64,000 nucleotides of DNA from Petaurus breviceps papuanus (Eukaryota; Chordata; Mammalia; Diprotodontia; Petauridae): assembly GCA_028583685.1 (NCBI GenBank), contig JAMXIF010000031.1, positions 3,849,610-3,913,609 on the forward strand. The letters are read 5' to 3'. The position numbers and the translations under genes are program-made. How positions within the stretch are numbered: position 1 is the stretch's first letter; each line of letters opens with the position of its first letter. Positions 47,912 to 57,960 of this stretch are shown here, piece by piece. The notes beneath the pieces are model-generated. The model had not been told where the DNA came from, searched no databases, and worked only from the letters and a program-made list of their open reading frames with translations.

Positions 47912-49456
47912 ACTTCCCCTCTAAGTTACCATCATTTCCACATCAACACTTTTCCTTTTAAATAGTGAGATGTAGCTATAGACTGGAACTGCTCCTAATT
48001 AATTCCATTCTTTAAAAAAAAAAAAAGAATCTGTGGAAGCAACATTAAGGTAAGACAAAAATCTGCAGAAACTTTCACTACTGGGTAAGGTTTATTTCAG
48101 CCTTGTGATCCATTCCCCAAACTCCATCTATTTCAACGTAATACCCAGGTGGCATGCAATTTATAATGACAATATGAGTTCTGAAAAACAAACAAAAATA
48201 AAACAGTATCAGTTCTGCTTCTCCCTCTACTAATCTTCACTCAAATGCTTTCTAAAAATGCTTCCCATTCCTTAGTTCTTGAATTTCTTCACATGCATAT
48301 CTTGGTATATAATGCTATTTTGTTCCCACTTTCTATATCTGCCTTTATCTATCCTATTACTTTTGAATAAGATATATCCTTATCATGGGTATTTGTTGTA
48401 CCAGCCTCTCTAGTTCATCTTACTTATTAACCATATTTTGTGCCTAAACCCAACTTCTTTTGAGTTTGTTTCTTAGGTACTGTCTAATACCTTCAGACTC
48501 TCTTCACTTACTCTTCCTATAGCATAACTATATTATTCCTGCCAAAATTCCTGTAATTTTTACATTTTAAGTCATAATTCAGAAATCCAAATTCTGTTGT
48601 CCAACACAATCTTAACTAGCTGTTCACATGCCAGCATGATCATGATGAAAATATTATCTACATTTTGAAGGTTTCTCATCCATTATTTCATAATTTTAAA
48701 CAATGCTTCCTAGATTTCTCAACAGAATGGATGTCCAAATCAATTATCAGAAATGAATTGTAGTCCTTTAATTTAACAAGAATAAAAACCTGCTACATTT
48801 TAGATATGCACCCTGAGAAAAAAGGATACTTCACCTTTTAACAGAAGTCAAATAGCTGTTGCTTCAGTACCCCTAATCACCAACAACTAGTGTCTTTTTT
48901 GTCTCCTGGTTCATGAAAGATTCACCTAATGGCACCTAAGAATCTACCTAACCATTCATTCCTTGGATGACAAGGGTAAGTAAACTGCTTCCTTAGACTC
49001 TCCATCTCCAGCTCCCCCCTTTTGAGGACAGCTTCCCATCTGTTTCTTATGTCCAAGCATTCAGTAGTCTTTCTTGCCTTTCTCCCGTATAATATTCTTT
49101 AACCTCCTAACAAAGGTCCAGTTCAATCCCCTCTCCTTCTTCAAGCAGAACCTTGTAGATTTTCAGCCCCTATTGAAACTCTTAAGTTTCAAAAAGACAT
49201 ACTGCTCTCTAATAACTTAAAAACAATGAAGTTAATGTTATATAAATATCAGTTACCAATTATCCTATGTGATGTAAAGAAGATGCTCGAATATGGGTTG
49301 GAGTAGATAGTTTCTTTCCACTCCGAAATTCCATCCTTGAATACTTCCCCTAAACATCTTTCAAAACTTGAAATTATTATCTCAATTCTTACTAGCAGTG
49401 AATTATATTCACTCTGAAGTAGGGAAAAGTGATCTTACTGGGGTCACAGACACTTT
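47912..49456. other. Unique, repeat-free sequence with one exon-like segment
   Basis: 1.5 kb without a recognised repeat. On the minus strand 48,179-48,078 is open behind a strong splice-acceptor-like tract (see findings). No gene could be identified. Confidence 0.35.
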
Positions 49457-49473
49457 AAAAATATCTTCCCTTA

Positions 49474-51132
49474 ATTAATGAAAAAAAAATGCTAGGGAAG
49501 GTGGACTAGCTTTACCAGATTTCAATCTGTACTATAAAGCAGCAGTCATCAAAACTACTTGGTACTGGCTTAGGAAGAGAGGAGTGGATCAATGGAATAG
49601 ATTAGGCACACGAGATTCAGAAGTCAACGACTACAGTAATGTATTGTTTGATAAACCCCCAGACCCTGGTTTTTGGGATAAGAACTCACTATTTGACAAA
49701 AACTGCTGGGAAAACTGGAATATAGTATGGCAGAAACTGGACATAGACTATTATCTAACACCATATACCAAATTCAAGTCTAAATGGGTTCATGATCTAG
49801 GTATAAAGGTTGATACTGTAAGCAGTCTGCTAAAACAAGGAATAGTTTACCTATCAGACTTGTGGAAAGGGAATGACTTTATGACGAAACAGGAATTAGA
49901 GAACATTATAAAATGTAAAATGGATAATTTTGACTACATGAAATTGAAAAGTTTCTGTACAAATAAAGCCAATGTAAACAAGATTAAGAGGGAGGTGGGA
50001 AATTGGGAAAGAATCTTTACAACCTATGTCTCTGACAAAGGACTCATCTCTAAAATATACAGAGAACTGAGTCAAATTTATAAGAATACAAGTCATTCCC
50101 CAATTGATAAATGGTCAAAGGATATGAACAGGCAGTTTTCAGAGAAAGAAATTAAAGCTATCTATAAGCACATGAAGAAATGCTCTAATTCACTATTGAT
50201 TAGAGAAATGCAAATCAAAACAACTCTGAGGTACCACATCTCACCAGTCAGATTGGCTAAGATGACAAAACAGGAAAATGACAAATGCTGGAGAGGATGT
50301 GGGCAAACTGGAACACTAATGCATTGTTGGTGGAGCTGTGAACTGATCCAACCTTTCTGGAGAGCAATCTGGAACTATGCCCAAAGGGCTATAAATACTT
50401 TCATACCCTTTGATCCAGCAATACCACTCCTAGGGTTATATCCCAAAGAGATCATAGAAATGGGAGAAAGACCCATATGTACAAAAATGTTTATAGCAGC
50501 TCTTTTTGTTGTGGCAAAGAATTGGAAATTAAGGGGGTGTCCATCGATTGGGGAATGGCTGAACAAGTTGTGGTATATGCATGTTATGGAATATTATTGC
50601 ACTATAAGAAACGGGGAGCAGGCGGTCTTCATATTTACCTGGAGAGGCTTAAAAGAACTGATGCTGAGTGAGAAGAGTAGAACCAGGAGGAATTTGTACA
50701 CAATTACGGACACAACGTATGTGTGATGACCAACTTTGATACACTGGACTCTTCTCAACAATGCAGGGATACAAGTCAATCCCAAAAGACGCATGATGGA
50801 GAGAAAAACGTGCATCCAGAGAAAGAACTAGAAAGAACTAAATTTATATCCAGGTGGAAGCAAAATACCTGATCTTTTTCATTCTCTTATTTGATTTTAT
50901 GTCCTCTATACCATTTTTCATCCCAGCTGGTACAATCCATCCTTATAACCTGACCATTGTATAATGTGAAAGTATCTACAGATCCTATACTTGATTATAA
51001 GACGCCATGGTGGGGGGAGGGGAGGGAGGGGGACAAAATGTGAAATTCAAGGAATTGTGGAATTGAATCCTGTAAATTGAAATGAAACAAACAAATTAAT
51101 AAATTAAAGAATTAATTTTCAAAATTCTAATA
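49474..51132 (+). mobile_element. Young L1, 5'-truncated
   Basis: 1,659-bp 3' end of L1. Perfect 17-bp TSD 'aaaaatatcttccctta' at 49,457-49,473 and 51,133-51,149. The ORF2 end is open. The 3' UTR ends 'ggaattgaatcctgtaaatt' and a short A-rich tail. It shares nearly all positions with the copy at 36,754. Confidence 0.93.
49488..50726 (+). CDS. L1 ORF2 protein, C-terminal fragment (open)
   Basis: The ORF2 frame is open from the truncation point (NAREGGLALPDFNLYYKAAV) to the stop at 50,726, about 412 codons. It holds the region after the RT palm (TTWYWLRKRGVDQWNRLG), the connection segment (LWKGNDFMTKQELENIIKCK) and the C-terminal Cys/His segment CWRGCGQTGTLMHCWWSC, which in L1 ORF2p is needed for efficient mobility. 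The endonuclease and RT catalytic boxes are missing because of 5' truncation, so it is not an active enzyme. The absence of stops shows only that it inserted recently. Confidence 0.85.
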   Translation, partial: NAREGGLALPDFNLYYKAAVIKTTWYWLRKRGVDQWNRLGTRDSEVNDYSNVLFDKPPDPGFWDKNSLFDKNCWENWNIVWQKLDIDYYLTPYTKFKSKWVHDLGIKVDTVSSLLKQGIVYLSDLWKGNDFMTKQELENIIKCKMDNFDYMKLKSFCTNKANVNKIKREVGNWERIFTTYVSDKGLISKIYRELSQIYKNTSHSPIDKWSKDMNRQFSEKEIKAIYKHMKKCSNSLLIREMQIKTTLRYHISPVRLAKMTKQENDKCWRGCGQTGTLMHCWWSCELIQPFWRAIWNYAQRAINTFIPFDPAIPLLGLYPKEIIEMGERPICTKMFIAALFVVAKNWKLRGCPSIGEWLNKLWYMHVMEYYCTIRNGEQAVFIFTWRGLKELMLSEKSRTRRNLYTITDTTYV

Positions 51133-51149
51133 AAAAATATCTTCCCTTA

Positions 51150-51458
51150 TTGCTAAAAAGATGTCTTTCAATATGGAAATAACTGTATTTCAAAAATTTC
51201 CCTTTATTGTCTATAACCTATAACACATCTGGAAAAGTCATCACTTTTCATAACACCTATACGCTTATATTTGACCTTAGAGCAGTATCTATTTTCTTGT
51301 TGGATTGATTGGCTCAGATATCTGTGTACATGTGACAAATGCTATGCATATCCAGGTTCATAAAAAAAGACATATATGATCATTTTGTTCTCCATTTTCA
51401 AGTTTTTTCTTTTTATTATTGTTAATAGTGCATTCTTAGAAGAAATAAAAATTTAATT
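51150..51458. other. No recognised feature
   Basis: AT-rich, nothing recognised. Confidence 0.4.
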
Positions 51459-51474
51459 CCTTGCCTCTATTTTA

Positions 51475-51671
51475 TTTTATTTATTTATTCTGCTTTTTGG
51501 AGGAGGGAAGGTAAGACAATTGGGGTTAAGTGACTTGCCCAAGGTCACACGGCTAGCTTTTTTGTGTGTGTTTTTTTTTGGTCTGTGTGTTAAGTGTCTG
51601 AGACCACATTTGAACTCAGGTCCTCCTGACTCCAGGGCCAGCACTCTATTCACTGTGCCACCTAGCCTCCC
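51475..51671 (-). mobile_element. tRNA-derived SINE, type A, antisense, with internal expansion
   Basis: 'agacaattggggttaagtga', 'ggtcacacggctagcttttt', 'accacatttgaactcaggtc', head 'ctgtgccacctagcctccc'. Perfect 16-bp TSD 'ccttgcctctatttta' at 51,459-51,474 and 51,672-51,687. Longer than usual because of a T/TG-rich expansion at 51,556-51,582. Confidence 0.92.
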
Positions 51672-51849
51672 CCTTGCCTCTATTTTAAATGAAATGTGAT
51701 CAGAAATGGAAGGAACTTTAGGCGATAGCTAAGCAAACCTAAACAAGATTTCCCTCTACAAGAAGTAATTATACAGACTCTGTGACTACCTCTACATAGG
51801 TGGTAATCTTTCAATAGCTCTATCTTTTTCTTTATATAAAACCCACTTA

Positions 51850-53130
51850 ACCTCTCTGCAACTTCCACCCGCTTCAGAAGTTCTAGTTCTACCTTCTAAG
51901 ATAATCTTCCCCCAGCATGTAATGGCTACCAAAAACTTGAAGATGGCTATTATTTGCTATTCCAAGTCTTCTCAAGAGACCATCCTCTTCTTTATGTGCC
52001 TACCTGCAAAAGCAGTAATAGGTCCAATTAAACGTACTTCCCTCCTAAAACACAATACCCAGAACCAAACTCAATGTTCTATCTGCTGTCTAGTACAGCA
52101 TACAGTTGTTTCATCATCTTCCTAGTCTTCAGTGCTATGCTTCTCTTAATGCAATTTTTAATCCCACTAGCCTTTTTGGTTGCCATCTCATACCAGTGAC
52201 TGTAACTCACACTGAGCTTTCTGTTCACTACAAGCCACAGATCTGTTTCCACTCATCACTGTATGATTATGCTTCCCTGATTTTGTACTGGTAAAGTTGA
52301 TTTTTAGAAACTAAGTATAAGATGCAAAATTCATCCCAATTAAATTTCATCTTAAGATTCAGTCTCTTAGTATTCCAATTCAATCACCTCCCAGTTTTGT
52401 GTCATCTGAAAATCTGATGAGGTCATTTGTTTTAACCTGGGGTACACAGACAGATAATAGGAGGCCTGAGAATTAGGACAAGAAAAATAAATTACAACTT
52501 TGTATTTACTAATCTCTAAATGAAATTTACTATGTCCTTCAATTATGAAGGCAGGTAACAAAACATTATTCTGAGGAGTGCATAAGCTTCACCAAAGGAG
52601 TCCATAATACAAAAAAGGTTGCAAATAGCACAGAACCAGCTATAGATAACAAGAGAATTACAAAGTTCTTTCCAAGCTGACAGCAAACCATTATATCTCA
52701 GTCTGCCAACTGAAATAATCTTACAATCACCTACATTTCCATTACTCTATAGTCTGCCTCTTTAATATTGCCCATAAGATTAATATAAGCTACTTAATCT
52801 AAAGCTTTGCAATTTAGGTAAAACAAAAAACCAAATGATTTGTTCAACAGGACCTGTTCCCAATGATGCAAAACTAACTCTCTGAGAGCACCATTTCCTT
52901 TCCTAGATGTTAGTAGCCAAATAAGTTAACCTTATTCATCACCCATAATTAATGGATTCCCTTCTTACTTTTCAAAGAAGTGGAATGGTAACCCTTCTAC
53001 AATTGCAGAGTTTCAAAGAACACTGACAATGATTAAGTATCTATGTGTACGGGTTCTTTCTATAGCCTGGGATCAAACTGTGCTGATGACAAATTTGAAG
53101 ACAATCTTATTCAGTTCTTAAAATATAAAA
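51850..53130 (-). mobile_element. CR1/L3 LINE, antisense, decayed
   Basis: The plus strand follows the reverse of amniote CR1/L3: 'cctctctgcaacttccaccc', 'acccagaaccaaactcaatg', 'cttctcttaatgcaattttt', 'agcctttttggttgccatct', 'aaatttcatcttaagattca', 'cagttttgtgtcatctgaaa', 'aaagctttgcaatttaggta'. About 1.3 kb, no open frame, ancient. Confidence 0.6.
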
Positions 53131-54296
53131 AATTTATAGGCATTAAAAAACCCTTTTAACCAAAAGTATTTTTGACCTTGAATTTCAAAAGATGATCCCT
53201 ATGTCACATTTTTTCTCTCAACATTAATAGCAAGCCACATTATCAATATTGAGATTTGTAACCTCAATTTAGTACTTCTCTCTCAAATTATATAAGTCCT
53301 ATGTGACTTATCTATTCCCTTCCAATTTTGGTTGCTTCAAGAGGGAAGGGTTGTCCACCCAATATGCTGGAGGCCTTTTTCACTTGCTTCAGACACTGAG
53401 AAGGTATAGTCAACAGATGTTTTAATCTCTCTATTCAACTCATGATAACCATGATAACAGCCAGTTACCAAAAAAGCTATAAAGGAGCAAATAATGCTAT
53501 TCTTATTGTAATAGCTGATATAAACATATATAGGAATGTCCTGATAATTCAGCAGCAGTATCTGGACCTAATACTGAACAGTAAGTTGCAAGATAAAAAT
53601 CATGACCTTACTTTACTCCACAGTTATGCTGGTTGCAACCAAACTTTCCTCAACTAAATCTAAATTTTTAAAAACCAGGTAGGAAGGTAGAGCAAGAAAT
53701 TTAAAATGTTAGCACTAGTTCAGAGAAATCTAGAAAAGTAAATTAGGGCAATTAGAAATGTCTGGTATATTGCTAGCTTCCTAATTGGAGGGGAGGGGGG
53801 AAAGAAAAAAACAATTCTCCCTTAAAAACATCTGTCTTTAAAGGTTGCTAAGGAAGTTCAGTAAGAAAAACAGAGGAACTGGGAGCAGACTAGTTCTAAT
53901 CTGATGGTTTTAACATAAGAAATAAAGGAGTATAAAAGAAATACACCAGAACAAAAAGGATGAATAAAAGGGCAGAGGTTTTTATTTCTAATAATCAGAA
54001 TGCATGAAAAGCAGAGCAGACATCAAATGAACCTTACTCTTATCTGGTTTGGAGAAAGAGTTGATCTCTCTAGCTCCTCTCTCCTCCTTCAGGTGTTTGC
54101 TGTAGAAATCTATCAAACTCAACAGGGAAACACAGGGTGGGAGTTAAGAAAAAGGAAAAAACTAGGGAAAGAGTGGTCTCTAGCAAAAAAAACCTTTTTT
54201 CAAAATCCTGACCCTCAAAGATAGGACAGAGATGAAAAGAACTAGGGACACAATTTACACATGGAAAACAAAACTAAAGAAAAACAACTTTGAAAG
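53131..54296. other. No recognised feature
   Basis: Unique sequence. At 54,066-54,102 a plus-strand acceptor-like tract ('ctcctctctcctccttcag') precedes a short open frame, but there is no matching donor. Confidence 0.35.
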
Positions 54297-54447
54297 TTTT
54301 ATTTCTTTGGGAATGGGGAGATGCAGTCAGGGTTAAGGAATTTGTCCTAGGTCACAGGAGCTAGTAAGTGTCTGAGGCAAAATTTGAAAACAGGTCCGCC
54401 TGATTCCAGGACTAGAGGTGTATTCACTATGCCATCTAGCTGCCCCT
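54297..54447 (-). mobile_element. tRNA-derived SINE, type A, older copy, antisense
   Basis: 'gatgcagtcagggttaagga', 'gtcacaggagctagtaagtg', 'aaacaggtccgcctgattcc', head 'tatgccatctagctgcccc'. More diverged than its relatives. Confidence 0.75.
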
Positions 54448-54851
54448 GAAAAATTTATCCTCAAGAATATGAGAAATTCTTGTCAATGAATTAACTATAA
54501 GCCCTAAGGGTGAATGATAATGCATGTTACCTCCTAAGAAAAGATGTAACATTCATAAGGTACAGAGACATACTTATGGCCATGGCCAAAGTGTGCATTT
54601 GTTTTATTTGACTGTATAACAAAAGTTTTTATTTTATCTGAGTTTTTAAAGGGAGGGGGTACTTTAGAAAGAAGTACAAAAAGGACAATTCCTAAAGTAT
54701 TTACAGAAATTTATACACACACATATTTATATGCACATATGTATATAGAAAGTGACAGAGATGCTCAGTTTCAGATAAAATTCTTTGTATTGTGCTGAAT
54801 ATAAGGCATTTACTGTGTGTATGAGTTCACAATAATCAAAAAAAATTAGTT

Positions 54852-55045
54852 TAGTGGATAAGTTGTTGGCCTAAAAGTCAGGAATGCCTAGCTCCAAGAT
54901 CCACCTTTGATAAACACTGGCTATTGTAACTTAGACAAGTCACTCAATCTCTCAGTCTCTCTCAGACCCTAAAGTTGCAGAGAAGGTACCAACATACAAT
55001 GATAGATATTCCCTCATCCAGAGTAACCTTTCCAAAGATATCACA
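54852..55045 (+). mobile_element. CORE-SINE/MIR-related element, sense
   Basis: 'tttagtggataagttgttgg', 'agtcaggaatgcctagctcc', 'agacaagtcactcaatctct', 'aaagttgcagagaaggtacc' follow a known marsupial CORE-SINE order. Confidence 0.6.
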
Positions 55046-56245
55046 GACCCAGTCTCTGGTCCTAAAATTTTGTTGTTTTCTTCCTCACACCATTACTTAA
55101 CAGTGTAAATAATTCCTTTGCCTATTAATTCACTTTAAATGTTAAAAAGACAAGCAAGTGAACCTGGTACTCCTTTTTCTTTACTTAGATACAACTTACC
55201 TTCCAATTCAAAGCAACCAAATACAATTGTTCTACACATAGTAACTCACCCCACCCTAACCCAAAAGCATGACAAAGGACTATTAGCTCTATATATCTTA
55301 CATGGATCAGTTTATCATTAAATCATAAATATGATTACTGATCTAATTCACTGAATTCTGTTACTCAAAACCTCATTCCTAATTTCTCCAATTTAATGTA
55401 CTTATTTTCATCTAAAAATACATAAGGCTGTTTTTTGACTTGGCTTTTTTTAATTGCTGAAATGCTTTTCTTTTGTCCTTGCAGCATTATAATTAAGAAC
55501 ATCCAAATCTTGTTAATATATGCCATTTGTATTTTTTCTTAGTGAACTCAAAAAAAATTTTAAGAAGAAAAAGACTAATTCTATATAGGGCCATAAAAAC
55601 TACTCCTTTGTACTACTTGTAACAAAGAATATGGAACAACAAAAATCACACTCAACTGGTAACATACTAGGCAGATTATTTAATTCAACATTTAAATGGT
55701 AATGACACAAAAAGGAAAAAAAGCAGAGTCCTAAGTAGGTATGCAAGATATAATGGTATTATTCTTACCTAAAAAATGAAATAAATAAAATTTAAAAATC
55801 TTCCACAGACAGTGAAAATCCCAGGTTAAAGTTATGTTTGTTCCTTCAGGAGCTTATATGGCATACCTACTCAATTACCAAATTATCACATAAAGTTTCT
55901 TCATTAAACCTACTTCTAAGATGGAAAAGTAAAAGAAAAAAAAGAGGGAGGTGAGTTGTACAACTCCAAACCTACAGCATGGTGTCACTTATTCTAGACC
56001 TTTGTTCTATTCTGAGAATATTTCAAGGTGCTTTTTAATCTTGTAAAATGCTTAACTTTAATTTCCCACACGTAAACATATAAAATATACTTCCATACTG
56101 TAAACAAATTTCATAGTGATGACAAAGAAAAATGAATGAAATTAAGCCAACATACTACAAGAAATGTTGGTAGGTAAACTTATCAATGTTACAACTTCAC
56201 ATTTTTTCACTATAAAGACTGCATTGCCAAACGCGTTACCTATGA
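55046..56245. other. No recognised feature
   Basis: 1.2 kb AT-rich unique sequence. Confidence 0.4.
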
Positions 56246-56262
56246 CAAAAATGTGTATCTTT

Positions 56263-56420
56263 TTTTTTTTTTTAAAGCAATCGGGGTTAAGTAACTTGCT
56301 CAAGGTTACATGGCCAGGTGTTTCTGGGTGGGTGCTAAGTGTCTGAGCCCGGGATTCGATCTCCAGGTCTTCTCAACACTGGAGCCGGTGCTCTTACTCG
56401 CTGTGCTACCTGGCCGCCCC
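56263..56420 (-). mobile_element. tRNA-derived SINE, type B (left-monomer type), antisense
   Basis: 'aaagcaatcggggttaagta', 'ggccaggtgtttctgggtgg', 'gggattcgatctccaggtct', head 'ctgtgctacctggccgcccc'. Perfect 16-17-bp TSD 'caaaaatgtgtatcttt' at 56,246-56,262 and 56,421-56,437. Intact CpGs suggest a young copy. Confidence 0.92.
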
Positions 56421-56599
56421 CAAAAATGTGTATCTTTCGTACCACAATTAAGTCCAATCACATAATCTTTCTGCCTATGAAGAGAAAAAATAAAGAGTAA
56501 TGGTAAAAGGAATTTTCTTTCAAATGTTCTCCTCTGCCCAAGAAGAAAATAACACACTACAAAACGGAGGAACAGAAGAATCAAAATATATAATAGCTA

Positions 56600-57960
56600 T
56601 CTGACAAAAACTGCTGTGAAAACTGTGACCAACTTCACACAGCATAAACCAAGATAAAGTCAAAATGGGTACATGATTTACACATGAAGTGTGATACCAT
56701 AAGGAAATTAGAAGAACATAAAATAGTTTATTTTTCAGATCTATGGATACAGGAAGAATTTAGGACCAAGGAAAATAGAGAGAGCATTACAAAATGTAAA
56801 ATAGATAGTTTTGATCATATAAAATTTAAAAGTATTTTTTTTACACAAGCAAAATCAATGCAAACAAAATTAGAAGGAAAGCAAAAAACTGGGGGAAAAT
56901 TTTGCAGCAAGTATCTTTGATAAAGGCCTCATTTCTCAGATATATAGAGAACTGAGTAAAATTTACAAAAATACAACTCATTCCCCAATTGAAATATGAA
57001 CAGGCAGTTTTCAGACCAAGAAATCAAAGCTATCTATAGTCATACTAAAAAAATGCTCTAAATCACCATTCATCAGAGAAATGCAAATTAAAACAACTCT
57101 GGGATACCACCTCCCACCTATCAGAGTGGCTAATATGACAAAAAAGAAAAATGATAAATGTTGGAGGGCATGGGAAAACGGGGACACTAATGCACTGTTG
57201 GTGGAACTGTGAACTGATCCAACCATTCTGGAGAGCAATTTGGAACTATGCCCAAAGGGCTATAAAACTTCATACCCTTTAATCCTAGCAATACCACTGC
57301 TAGATCTATAACGCAAAGATGTCAAAAGAAAAAAAAGGGAAAAAGACCTAGTTATACAAAAATATTTATAGCAGTTCTTTTTGTGGCAGCTAAGAATTAG
57401 AAATCAAAGAGATGCTTATCAACTGGATAATGTCTAAACAAGCTGTGGTATATGACAGAGAATAAATATTATTGAGCCATAAGAAATGACAGGCAGGATG
57501 ATTTCAAAAAAACCTGGAAAGACTTACATGAAGTGATGCAACCAGGAGAATGTTGTACACAGAAACAGCAATATTGTTTGATGAAAAACTATGAACTGAG
57601 TCAGCTATTCTCAGCAATGCAATGATCTAAGACAATCCCAAAGGACTAATGATTAAGCATACTATCCACCTCCAGGGAAAGAACCCATACCGATTGAATA
57701 CAGAATGAAACATGCTATTTGTCACTTTCATTCTTTTTCTTTTACTGAAGTCTTCCTGCACAAAATATGACTAATATGGAAATGTTTTACATGATTGCAC
57801 ATATATAACATATATGATTACTTACTATCTTAAGGAGGGAGGAAAAGATGAAGGAGAAAGGAGGGATAGAATTTGGAATTAAAAACCTTAAATAAAATTT
57901 TAAGTTGAAAAATTGTTTTAACATATAACTGGGGGGAATAAAATATGTATTTTTAAATAT
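56600..57960 (+). mobile_element. Older L1, ORF2 C-terminus and 3' end
   Basis: 'ctgacaaaaactgctgtgaa' matches 'DKNCWENW', then VYFSDLWIQEEFRTKENRES. 57,060-57,300 matches [10 protein letters not shown]…HCWWNC…FWRAIW, then the 3' UTR with 'ggaggaaaagatgaaggaga'. Several frameshifts. Diverged from the young subfamily, so an older branch. Confidence 0.75.
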
